Assembly (NCBI GenBank): GCA_902766105.1
Contig: CACXCI010000054.1
Span: 1-32,186 of the forward strand
Source: an uncultured bacterium
GTDB lineage: Bacteria; Cyanobacteriota; Vampirovibrionia; Gastranaerophilales; Gastranaerophilaceae
DNA length: 32,186 nt
Reading direction: 5' to 3'
Shown: positions 22,599-29,530 of the stretch, in pieces
Numbering within the stretch: position 1 is the first letter of the stretch
Layout of the letters: every line of letters starts with the position of its first letter
Translations under genes and position numbers: made by a program
The notes under the pieces: generated by a model
Seen by the model: the letters and a program-made list of their open reading frames with translations, nothing else
What the model was told of the DNA's origin: nothing
Databases searched by the model: none

Positions 22599-23441
22599 AT
22601 GCGTGAAAGATTGCCGGAGTATTTAAAAAGACCAATAATTGATACTGATAAAACCAAAACGGTGCGTAAAATATTAAAACATAACTGTTTGAATACTGTT
22701 TGTGAAAATGCCCGTTGTCCCAACAAAAATGAATGTTATACAAAAAATACGGCAACTTTTTTGATTATGGGTAACAATTGTACAAGAAATTGCAGATATT
22801 GTAATATCTCTTGTAACAAGCCTGAAGCGTTGGACAGTGATGAACCCAAACATATTGCTAAAGCTGTTTCCGATTTGGGATTGAGATATGCTGTTATAAC
22901 CTCTGTAACAAGAGATGATTTACCTGATGGCGGAGCTGAACATTTTGCAAATTGTATAAGAGAAATTCGAAAATTATCTCCCGAATGTAAAATAGAAATT
23001 TTAACTCCTGATTTTAAAGGAGATAAAAAATCTCTTGATATAATTATAAATGCACACCCTGATGTGTTTAATCACAATATCGAAACCGTCAGGGGTATAT
23101 TTAAAACAGCAAGACCACAGGGAAATTATGATATTTCTCTAAATGTGCTTTCTTATGTTAAAAATAACAGCAATATTCAGACAAAATCAGGTTTGATGAT
23201 TGGTCTTGGTGAAAATTTTGAACAAATAAAAGAAACTTTATGTGATTTAAAAAATGCGGGTTGTGATATCTTGACGATTGGTCAATATATTCAACCGTCA
23301 AAAGAGCATTTGCCTGTTGAAAAATATTATTCACTTGATGAATATGAACAATTAAAAAAACTGGCTGATGATGTTGGTTTTATCAAACATCAGATAGGAC
23401 CTCTTGTCAGAAGCTCTTATAATGCGTCTGAACTTGGGTAA
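22599..23441 (+). CDS. lipA: Lipoyl synthase
   Basis: This radical SAM enzyme inserts two sulfur atoms into the octanoyl group bound to lipoyl domains. The 280-residue protein has the auxiliary cluster C35-x4-C40-x5-C46 (CENARCPNKNEC) and the SAM cluster C61-x3-C65-x2-C68 (CTRNCRYC). Further motifs are VTRDDLPDGGA, HNIETV and SGLMIGLGE, with the C-terminal VRSSY whose Ser ligates the auxiliary cluster. A GGA site lies before the ATG. No lipB or lplA is adjacent. It ends two bases before the convergent Skp-like gene. Confidence 0.96.
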   Translation: MRERLPEYLKRPIIDTDKTKTVRKILKHNCLNTVCENARCPNKNECYTKNTATFLIMGNNCTRNCRYCNISCNKPEALDSDEPKHIAKAVSDLGLRYAVITSVTRDDLPDGGAEHFANCIREIRKLSPECKIEILTPDFKGDKKSLDIIINAHPDVFNHNIETVRGIFKTARPQGNYDISLNVLSYVKNNSNIQTKSGLMIGLGENFEQIKETLCDLKNAGCDILTIGQYIQPSKEHLPVEKYYSLDEYEQLKKLADDVGFIKHQIGPLVRSSYNASELG

Positions 23442-23443
23442 TA

Positions 23444-23905
23444 TTATTTCATTTTTTTTATGATATTTGCTGTGATATCTTCTCCGCCGGAAATTACAAA
23501 ACCAGCCGGGAGAACAAGATTGTAGTGCATTTTTCTTGCTTCGTCCGAAATTATTGCTTTTATACTGTTGTTTACCTTTTCAAGTTTTGCATTGTATTTT
23601 TTATCTATTTCTGTTTTTTTTGTTTCAATTTGCTTTCTGTATGAAGCTTCTTTTTCAATAAGTTTGTCTTTCCTTTTTTCATTTATAATTTCGTTTTGAG
23701 CTTTCGAAATTAAAATATTCAATTCCTCCATATCTTTGTCTTGTTGTCGTTTTAATTCTTGGATTTCTTCAGAGTGTGAAAGAATTTCCGGAACATCAAC
23801 TACAGCAACTTTGTATTTCTGAAATGAAACAGCCGTATCATTAAGATTGTATCCGACACAAAATACTAAAATGCAAGCTATAATAAACCAAATATTATTT
23901 TTCAT
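23444..23905 (-). CDS. OmpH/Skp-like periplasmic coiled-coil protein
   Basis: This is 153 residues. Residues 6-22 form an N-terminal hydrophobic segment (signal peptide or anchor). YKVAVVDVPEIL then matches the usual first strand of the Skp/OmpH family (KIAVVDxxxIL). A long charged coiled coil (about 45-115, the prong) follows, with a final NLVLPAGFVISGGEDITANII strand-helix that closes the body. Skp is a trimeric chaperone for outer-membrane proteins, so this implies a diderm envelope. The leader has an AGGGGGC site. It is convergent with lipA and alone in its transcript. Confidence 0.82.
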   Translation of the reverse strand: MKNNIWFIIACILVFCVGYNLNDTAVSFQKYKVAVVDVPEILSHSEEIQELKRQQDKDMEELNILISKAQNEIINEKRKDKLIEKEASYRKQIETKKTEIDKKYNAKLEKVNNSIKAIISDEARKMHYNLVLPAGFVISGGEDITANIIKKMK

Positions 23906-24344
23906 ATTGCCCCCTTTTTGATATTTTATATATTAGTTAGAAGATTTTTAAAATAAATCAGTAAGTAGGGTAGGTTTTATTTGTCATTATTGATACTCCT
24001 CCCCTCGATGTAGAGGAGGTTGGGAGAGGTGAGCTGATATGATTAAGGTCGATGTAGCAACATCAATATATAATTAATACCCACCCTAACCCTCCCTAAC
24101 AAGGGAGGGAATATTATCTTCTTAAAATCAAACCTCACCCTGCCCCTCTCCTATTCTTTAGGAGAGGGAATTTCTTCATTCATACCCACCCTAACCCTCC
24201 CTAACAAGGGAGGGACATGTCATTCCGAACGAATGTGAGGAATCCAGCCTATTATATCAATATCAAACCTCACCCTACCATATCCTACTCTTTAGGAGAG
24301 GGGTCATGTACAGTAATGACATGTTATATTTACCCCTCACATAA
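23906..24344. repeat. Cluster of modular intergenic hairpin repeats
   Basis: No gene is visible. Modules: CCCTCCCTAACAAGGGAGGG hairpins at 24080-24110 and 24185-24214; CTCTCCTATTCTTTAGGAGAG-type units at 24133-24168 and, degenerate, at 24268-24303; a GTCATTCCGAACGAATGTGAGG unit at about 24217-24248; and a CTCCCCTCGATGTAGAGGAGG-type unit near 23997-24017. The first three types also occur at 17002-17120. The order differs between clusters, which suggests modular accumulation rather than one block duplication. Confidence 0.7.
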
Positions 24345-24367
24345 TAAAAAATCTCCTAGCGGAGATT
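24345..24367 (-). terminator. Terminator of the 24422-24949 gene
   Basis: On the minus strand, AATCTCC, a 4-base loop and GGAGATT are followed by TTTTTT (24351..24345), about 55 bp past the stop. Confidence 0.75.
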
Positions 24368-24421
24368 GAAATCAAAATTTTGTAAACAAAAGGAAGAAAA
24401 TTTGTATTTTGAGAAATCATT

Positions 24422-24949
24422 TTATGCAAATATGCTTTTTAAAGATAAATCGTTTTCATTTGTTTCTTGGTTGCCATCTTTTTTACTTGTCAGAAATTCT
24501 CCGTGATAGAAGGGATTGGAGCCTTGTTTGTCTTTAGATATCTCCGCTGTGAATATATGAGCAAATTGAGATGGATTGGTATCGTTTGCTTTTTGGGTTT
24601 CTGTCACAATCTCATTGACTGCGGGCATGTATTTCCCGTCAATTTTTTGGACAGCAGCTTGCGTATTTAAAAATTGTATAGAATTTATTGTTGATTCGTT
24701 AAATTGAAATTGTAAGGTATTATTCATTGCAATTTGTTTCTGTACAGAGGATTCAATTCTTCCCTGATACAAATCAATTCCTAACTCTAAAGGTTTTGCC
24801 GCAGAATTAACCTGCTGTATTGTTGCAGAATTTGTGTATTGGGAATTTTTCTGAGCTGCACGGCGTAAAATCTCATTAGATACGTCTTTTAAAATGGTCG
24901 TATCTATGCCGTACTTGTATAATGAATTGTAATTTACATTCAAACTCAT
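24422..24949 (-). CDS. Hypothetical Asn/Gln-rich protein
   Basis: This is 175 residues without a signal peptide or membrane segment. It is rich in Asn, Gln, Ser and Thr, predicted helical over about 15-70 and disordered at the C-terminus (GNQETNENDLSLKSIFA). The start follows AGGGA. No family is recognised. In composition it resembles the products of the four promoter-motif genes, but its upstream region lacks the ATGCAATT motif. It has its own terminator at 24345. Confidence 0.6.
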   Translation of the reverse strand: MSLNVNYNSLYKYGIDTTILKDVSNEILRRAAQKNSQYTNSATIQQVNSAAKPLELGIDLYQGRIESSVQKQIAMNNTLQFQFNESTINSIQFLNTQAAVQKIDGKYMPAVNEIVTETQKANDTNPSQFAHIFTAEISKDKQGSNPFYHGEFLTSKKDGNQETNENDLSLKSIFA

Positions 24950-25047
24950 TAGATAAATCCCTTTTGTTTCCTTACATCCATTTATTCGGCAATATTTTTA
25001 TTAAACTTTAAGGAATAAAGTGATATGTTAAGAGTTTGTTACAATTA

Positions 25048-25578
25048 TTATTTATAAATTTTTCTTGTCATTATTACATTATTATTTTCGTCAAAACATT
25101 GAGATTTAACCCAATGAGCAATGAGTTTTCCCGAGGGGTTGAATATAAAAGTTTCCTCTTCTGAAGTTCTTAAAGATATATTGATAAGATTGCCAAAAGT
25201 GTTGTATTTATAGGCTTTGTAGGGGTATTCAACGGAATCTTTTAATTCAATATGTGTAAGATATCCGTTTTCATTGTAATAAAAAACATTTGTCGGATTG
25301 TTCTTATAAATAATTCCATAACTTTGATCCGAAAATTGTGCAAGTGTGCGGTCTTTCAGTTCAGTTATTCCTCTTAATAAGGCGCTGTTATTAGTATTGC
25401 TGTTCGGATCAAGTATATTATTTTTAACCAGTTGAGAAGATAAGAAAGGCGGCTGTGTTGTCATCACTGCGTCTTTTGCGCTGTTTATGTCGTATTTAAC
25501 CCCTCCTGTTATGACTGTTGCCTCTGCGCTAACAGTAAAAATAATTGTGCAAAAAATTGTTATAAAAATTTTCTTCAT
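25048..25578 (-). CDS. Exported hypothetical protein with YD-repeat-like C-terminus
   Basis: This is 176 residues. MKKIFITIFCTIIFTVSAEA is a Sec signal peptide. The second half has beta-strand repeats of the kind seen in YD/RHS-like exported proteins: FYYNENGYLTHIEL, YKYNTFGNLINISL, FIFNPSGKLIAHW and the final CFDENNNVI. These are only a few units, too few for a toxin shell. A TATTAT box (25596..25591) gives a leader of about five bases without a Shine-Dalgarno. It is divergent from the BamE-like gene. Confidence 0.65.
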   Translation of the reverse strand: MKKIFITIFCTIIFTVSAEATVITGGVKYDINSAKDAVMTTQPPFLSSQLVKNNILDPNSNTNNSALLRGITELKDRTLAQFSDQSYGIIYKNNPTNVFYYNENGYLTHIELKDSVEYPYKAYKYNTFGNLINISLRTSEEETFIFNPSGKLIAHWVKSQCFDENNNVIMTRKIYK

Positions 25579-25617
25579 GCTTTATTTTTAATAATAGTTT
25601 TAAATTTTTCCATAATT

Positions 25618-25626
25618 TGATATAAT
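25618..25626 (+). promoter_or_regulatory. Extended -10 promoter of the exported-protein operon
   Basis: TGATATAAT (25618-25626) is a perfect extended -10 element, 22 bases upstream of the ATG at 25649. It would drive the three exported proteins and probably the HEAT-like gene that follow with almost no gaps. Confidence 0.55.
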
Positions 25627-25648
25627 AATATTGAAAAGAACGGATATT

Positions 25649-25966
25649 ATGAAAAAACTTATAATAATATTAATGATGCTGGTTGTAGCTGTACCTGTAT
25701 TTGCCAAGAATAAAGAGATAAAGAACTTTTTATATATAGGCGCAACTCAAGATGAGGTTAAGCAGGCGCTGGGTAAACCTTCCGTAATAACAAAAGATAG
25801 TGATGATGTTGCTGTTTGGATTTATGAAAAGCCATCCATTATTCCGGCAAAAGGATGCTCGGATTTTGGCGGAGTCTATTCAGATGCCAAAGGCACAACC
25901 GTAGTTGTAAAGTTTGACAGTGATGAAAAAGTAAGTTCTTTTTCGTATCACAAGAGTGTATTTTAG
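25649..25966 (+). CDS. BamE/SmpA-like small exported protein
   Basis: This is 105 residues from the ATG at 25649; an in-frame TTG at 25631 would put seven residues before a perfect signal peptide. MKKLIIILMMLVVAVPVFA is the Sec signal, with no lipobox cysteine. The mature part, IGATQDEVKQALGKPSVITKD followed by VWIYEK and a VVVKFDSDEKV strand, matches the SmpA/OmlA (BamE-like) fold: a Gx(T/S)xxxVxxxLGxP helix, then a W-x-Y strand. Such domains often act in the periplasm in envelope assembly. It is first of a tight cluster, with the next gene nine bases downstream. Confidence 0.75.
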   Translation: MKKLIIILMMLVVAVPVFAKNKEIKNFLYIGATQDEVKQALGKPSVITKDSDDVAVWIYEKPSIIPAKGCSDFGGVYSDAKGTTVVVKFDSDEKVSSFSYHKSVF

Positions 25967-25975
25967 GAGAAAGAA

Positions 25976-26500
25976 ATGATAAAAAAAATACTTGTTATAC
26001 TATTTGTATTTTGTATGGCGCTTCCTGTATGCGCAAAAAAACGTCAGCAAGAGGATATAATTACTCCAATGGCACAATTGGAAAAAAGAGAATATCAGAC
26101 AAGAGCTTATGCTACATCTGATAAAGCTATTGTTATGAAGGCTATTTTAAATACTCTTCAAGATGAGGGTTATATTGTATATAATGCAAACCATTTATTA
26201 GGCTTTATATACGGTTCTAAAGATTTTGATACATCAGATCCGAATGTGGATATCTCCAAAGAGTTTGGTTTATCTAAATCTCGGTTGAATTTAAACGGTA
26301 TAAAGGTCGCAACAATAGATGCAAGCGTAAATGTTACTCCCTATGGCGACAGCATGAGAGTAAGGGTTAATTTTAAACGTAAACTTTTGAATACGTACGG
26401 AAATGCTCAGTTTATTGATGATGTATCAGAAGAAGAATTTTATACGGATTTTTACAAAAAAGTTGATCAGGCATTATTCTTATTAAAGCAAAAAATATAA
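25976..26500 (+). CDS. Exported protein, first of two tandem paralogues
   Basis: This is 174 residues with a Sec signal peptide (about 1-20, ending VCAKK). The mature protein has an alpha-beta pattern: SDKAIVMKAILNTLQDEGYIV, a strand, then VATIDASVNVTPYGDSMRVRVNFKRKLL and a C-terminal helix, EEFYTDFYKKVDQALFLL. The next gene encodes a clear paralogue with the same blocks (VMxAxxxTLQDxxxxI, VNVxxxGxxxxVR, FYxxFxxxVxxxL). I recognise no named family; the fold looks like that of small periplasmic or outer-membrane lipoprotein-like domains. AGGAGAAAG precedes the ATG, and its TAA overlaps the next ATG by one base. Confidence 0.75.
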   Translation: MIKKILVILFVFCMALPVCAKKRQQEDIITPMAQLEKREYQTRAYATSDKAIVMKAILNTLQDEGYIVYNANHLLGFIYGSKDFDTSDPNVDISKEFGLSKSRLNLNGIKVATIDASVNVTPYGDSMRVRVNFKRKLLNTYGNAQFIDDVSEEEFYTDFYKKVDQALFLLKQKI

Positions 26501-27087
26501 TGAAAAAACTAATTAGCATAATTTTATCAATAATTATAATTAATTTAAGTATTCTCTGTGCAGACTCAAAGGTGCCTACACCGTTTCAGCACAGACAGCT
26601 TGAAACTGCCATTTATGACAATCCTGATGTGGAGCAGGTAATGATGGCTGTTGTCAGCACTTTGCAAGACAGCGATTTTGTAATCAAAGAATTTGAACCT
26701 GAACTTGGGCATATCAGGGCAACAAAATTATTTAAACGCAGATATATTAACAAGGGCCGATTTGCAGGTCAATCAATATTATTGGCTGCAGCAACTTCTT
26801 ATGCTGTTTTTACATGGGGTTCAACTGCAGCTTACACCTATAAACCGGCAAGAAAAATTACCGACGAATTGCATGCGAAAAATATTGTAGTTGATACAAA
26901 TGTAAATGTCCAAAAATTTGGAAATAATAAGACGAAAGTTCGTATATTATTTGTTGAGAAAATATTGCAAAATGCCGAAGGTTTTTCTTATACAAAGCAG
27001 GCACCCCTAAGAGCTTTTAGAATTTATAACAGTGAACTGTATCAGGAATTTTTCAAGCAGGTATGGGCTAAACTTGGAGAAAATTAA
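26500..27087 (+). CDS. Exported protein, second of two tandem paralogues
   Basis: This is 195 residues. MKKLISIILSIIIINLSILCADSK is a signal peptide; the Cys near position 20 is a possible but non-canonical lipoprotein cysteine. It repeats the block order of the preceding gene (VMMAVVSTLQDSDFVI, VNVQKFGNNKTKVRILFVEKIL, YQEFFKQVWAKL) but has an insertion of about 30 residues with a hydrophobic, Ala/Thr-rich stretch (SILLAAATSYAVFTWGSTAA) that may insert in a membrane. Its ATG overlaps the previous stop (TAATG), giving translational coupling. Function is unknown; tandem duplication with divergence is visible. Confidence 0.75.
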   Translation: MKKLISIILSIIIINLSILCADSKVPTPFQHRQLETAIYDNPDVEQVMMAVVSTLQDSDFVIKEFEPELGHIRATKLFKRRYINKGRFAGQSILLAAATSYAVFTWGSTAAYTYKPARKITDELHAKNIVVDTNVNVQKFGNNKTKVRILFVEKILQNAEGFSYTKQAPLRAFRIYNSELYQEFFKQVWAKLGEN

Positions 27088-27089
27088 TT

Positions 27090-27761
27090 ATGCAATATAT
27101 TCCCATAAAGCAAGAAATTAAAAACGACAAAGAAATATTTTCAGTTCCTGCAATACCTTTAAAAAATTCACAAAAAACCTTAGTGCAAAAAATTCCGCAC
27201 CCTTTAGGTACTGATACTATTGTGTATTCTACATTAGAACAGGCAAAAGAAGCCGTAACACGTTCAGGCTTTTCATATATTTTACCAAACGGTCAAAAAG
27301 GAACAAAGGCAACTGTTAAACAAAAGATTGTTCAGCATGGTACAAATTATGAAGAAATAGTTTTAGATACAATAAAAGACAAAATTAATTCTTCAAATTC
27401 AACCGTATGTGCTGCTGCAATTCTTGCGATATCACAATTTCCCTCGGAAGAAACCTTTGATATTTTATTTAACAAAATAGGAGAAGAAAACGATCAAATT
27501 CGTAAAAATGCAATTTCAGGAATTTGCAGGTACGGACAGATATTATCAGAAAGAATTATTGAAGCTTTGAAGTCCCCTAACTGGGTTACAAGAAACTCTG
27601 CCCTGAGTTGTATTTCTGATTTAGCCGAAATTGGGAATGTTGAAATTTCTCAATATATTATTCCGCTGAGTGAAACATGTAATGATTCCAACACAATAGT
27701 TCAGGCAAATGCCCTTACTACACTTGCTAAAGTCTATCAACAGTATAAAAAGAACAGTTAG
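27090..27761 (+). CDS. HEAT-like repeat protein
   Basis: This is 223 residues, cytoplasmic, beginning two bases after the preceding stop. From about residue 88 on it is made of paired helices typical of HEAT/PBS-lyase-like repeats: NSTVCAAAILAISQFPSEE, DQIRKNAISGICRYGQ, NWVTRNSALSCISDLAEIG and NTIVQANALTTLAKVYQQ, each with the conserved R/A-x-x-A helix. The N-terminal part (IKQEIKNDKEIFSVPAIPL, DTIVYSTLEQAKEAVTRSGF) is different and contains a short strand-helix unit. Repeat proteins of this type bind other proteins. It is likely the last gene of the 25649 operon; its link to the exported proteins is inferred only from spacing. Confidence 0.8.
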   Translation: MQYIPIKQEIKNDKEIFSVPAIPLKNSQKTLVQKIPHPLGTDTIVYSTLEQAKEAVTRSGFSYILPNGQKGTKATVKQKIVQHGTNYEEIVLDTIKDKINSSNSTVCAAAILAISQFPSEETFDILFNKIGEENDQIRKNAISGICRYGQILSERIIEALKSPNWVTRNSALSCISDLAEIGNVEISQYIIPLSETCNDSNTIVQANALTTLAKVYQQYKKNS

Positions 27762-27766
27762 ACTGA

Positions 27767-27943
27767 TTAAAAACTGCCTTTTCTCATAAGTTCGGAAATA
27801 CGTAATTCTTTCGGCTCAGGAGCTTGTACTTTTGGTCTTTCTACCGGTGTTTTTTCTTCTTTAAATGCTGATAATCCGACTCGTGTATTATTATCTTCTT
27901 TTAGTAAAAATATTTCTTGTAAAACTGATATTATATTGCCCAT
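27767..27943 (-). CDS. Small 58-residue hypothetical protein
   Basis: The frame starts with ATG at 27943, just after an AGGAGA ribosome-binding site, and ends at 27767, five bases beyond the convergent HEAT-like gene. The sequence starts MGNIISVLQEIFLLKED, has a Lys/Pro/Glu-rich middle (KEEKTPVERPKVQAPEPKE) and ends LRISELMRKGSF. A TATAAT box lies about 20 bases further upstream. The start signals and amino-acid composition make it a credible gene, but no family is recognised. It could encode a small adaptor or secretion substrate. Confidence 0.6.
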   Translation of the reverse strand: MGNIISVLQEIFLLKEDNNTRVGLSAFKEEKTPVERPKVQAPEPKELRISELMRKGSF

Positions 27944-28068
27944 AATTTTCTCCTAATACTATTATAGCTCTTATCTTTCTGTGTATATCATTCATTTAAA
28001 CGATTTAGGGGGTAAATGTAATTGGATTTTATGTTATATTATGAGTACAGACTTAAAAGGAATAAAAT

Positions 28069-28779
28069 TTGAATAACACTTATTATGAAACTTTAGATGA
28101 AAATTTTACACAGGCTTTGAAATTATGCGAGCAAAATTTTTCCCATGAACAACTAATTGAGTTTTTAAAAACTGGTAATATTGTTCAAAGACAAATTTCT
28201 GCCCTGAGACTTGACGGAATAAATTCAAATGAAGATGCGCAAGTTTTGTTATCAAATCTGACAGGTCAAGACGGCAAAATCAGAGAAGCCGTTTCTATGC
28301 GAGTTAACGAATTTATGTCTAAATCGGAATATTTGGCATATTTTGACGTGGTGAGAAACTACCAAATATTTTTAGATTCCATAATTGATATAAATGCAAA
28401 CATTTGCAGAAATATAATTAGTGCAATAACTAATTTGAAAAATAATGATGAGTTTTGTACTTTGTTCTGTCAAGGTTTGGTTAATATGACAAATAATTTA
28501 TTAACTGTTATTGAAAAATTTGATTTTCAACAGGGCAAATATAAAGTCAACAAAGAGGTTTTTAAATTATATTGGTGTTTGGAAACTATTTATGAATTTT
28601 TTGACAAAATAAATTTTGATGATTTGAAACAAATTATTATACGTTCAAAAGAAATTCAGGAATACACAATAAGAGAAAAAATCGCCAAAATTTTAACAAG
28701 AAATTTTAATGATTTTGAATTGGAAAATATAAGAATAAATCTTAAAAATGATAATAATTATTATGTCAGAAGATTTTAA
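28069..28779 (+). CDS. HEAT-like helical protein
   Basis: This is 236 residues with a TTG start. TTG is preferred because AAAGGAATAAAAT gives a good ribosome-binding site, a stop codon lies in frame just upstream, and the next Met is over 75 residues in. The protein is all-helical, with degenerate HEAT-like units (IVQRQISALRLDGINSNED, GKIREAVSMRVNEFMS, NICRNIISAITNLKNNDE, YTIREKIAKILTRNF). It resembles the gene at 27090 in repeat type but is not a close copy. It ends just before a terminator. The partner or function is unknown. Confidence 0.7.
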   Translation: MNNTYYETLDENFTQALKLCEQNFSHEQLIEFLKTGNIVQRQISALRLDGINSNEDAQVLLSNLTGQDGKIREAVSMRVNEFMSKSEYLAYFDVVRNYQIFLDSIIDINANICRNIISAITNLKNNDEFCTLFCQGLVNMTNNLLTVIEKFDFQQGKYKVNKEVFKLYWCLETIYEFFDKINFDDLKQIIIRSKEIQEYTIREKIAKILTRNFNDFELENIRINLKNDNNYYVRRF

Positions 28780-28785
28780 ACACAC

Positions 28786-28816
28786 AAAAGGATTGAATAT
28801 ATAATTCAATCCTTTT
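28786..28816. terminator. Bidirectional terminator between convergent genes
   Basis: AAAAGGATTGAAT and ATTCAATCCTTTT form a 13-bp stem with a 5-base ATATA loop, between the stops at 28779 and 28842. It can serve both transcripts. Confidence 0.8.
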
Positions 28817-28841
28817 ACGGTTTATTAAGGGTTTTGTTAGT

Positions 28842-29393
28842 TTATGCTATAGAATTAAATTTTGTCGGAGGAGATGTTTGATTTTGAACCCGTTGTTTTT
28901 CTTTATCAGCTGCTTTTTTAGCATCAAGACAAGCATCTAATAACATTCCTATACCAAGTCCAGCAACCCCAAGAACCGGACAGGTTACTGCCAGTTGTTT
29001 AAATTTAAACAGAGTTTTAGGATTTGCTCCTCGAAGCCATTTTACAACATTTCCTGCAAGAGGAGCAAGGAATCCACCTGACGCACATACAATTTTTGCG
29101 ATATTTGAACCTCCGGATTCTTGCTCATCTGCTATATTTTCTTCTGCTTGCCTTGTATTTTGGGTTTGCGGATTTGAACCAAAAGAAGGCTGGGCGGTTT
29201 GTGATATTGACAATTGTTGATTTCCTGAACCTAAAATCTTATCAAAATCAATACTTGCCATCATTACATCATTTGTATAATTATTCCCGGAAGGAGAAAG
29301 TCCGTTGTTTGGATTTCCCACAGGAAGATTACCTGCACCTGTTGGTGTCGGCAGTTGACTAACAATAGGATTTAACCCAACCTGTGATACCAT
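28842..29393 (-). CDS. Hypothetical protein with two hydrophobic segments and a Pro/Asn/Gln-rich N-terminus
   Basis: This is 183 residues. Residues 1-95 are low complexity and rich in Pro, Gly, Asn, Ser and Gln (TPTGAGNLPVGNPNNG, SFGSNPQTQNTRQ) with no signal peptide. Hydrophobic segments lie at about 98-116 (AKIVCASGGFLAPLAGNVV) and 133-155 (LAVTCPVLGVAGLGIGMLL), separated by a basic loop, so the protein may form a helical hairpin in a membrane. The C-terminus is charged, then Gln/Asn/Pro-rich. No family is recognised. It is preceded by copy C of the promoter motif and by a leader with three GGTTA repeats. Confidence 0.7.
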   Translation of the reverse strand: MVSQVGLNPIVSQLPTPTGAGNLPVGNPNNGLSPSGNNYTNDVMMASIDFDKILGSGNQQLSISQTAQPSFGSNPQTQNTRQAEENIADEQESGGSNIAKIVCASGGFLAPLAGNVVKWLRGANPKTLFKFKQLAVTCPVLGVAGLGIGMLLDACLDAKKAADKEKQRVQNQTSPPTKFNSIA

Positions 29394-29444
29394 ATTACTA
29401 CCGTTAAAACCTTTCCAAAAATAAACTAACCTTAACCTTTAACC

Positions 29445-29480
29445 ATTTATATAAAGTATTTTTATTTTAAAAAATTGCAT
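29445..29480 (-). promoter_or_regulatory. Copy C of the ATGCAATT-17-TTTATAT promoter motif
   Basis: On the minus strand, ATGCAATT (29480..29473), 17 bp, then TTTATATAAAT (29455..29445), 52 bp upstream of the 29393 start. The leader continues with AAAGGTTA, AAGGTTAG and AAAGGTTT. Confidence 0.6.
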
Positions 29481-29494
29481 AAGTTTAAATATTC

Positions 29495-29524
29495 TTTACA
29501 TTAGGTTACAAATCATGCTATACA
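29495..29524 (+). promoter_or_regulatory. Promoter of the chrA pair, probable leaderless start
   Basis: TTTACA (29495-29500), an 18-bp spacer and TATACA (29519-29524) with a TGC extension form a promoter. The ATG at 29531 lies six bases past the -10, at the expected +1, and there is no Shine-Dalgarno. Confidence 0.55.
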
Positions 29525-29530
29525 TATTTT

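Noticed and set aside
28041-28076. An 11-codon upstream frame overlapping the TTG start at 28069
   Set aside because: Its ATG would lie above or at the predicted transcript start, and it has no ribosome-binding site.
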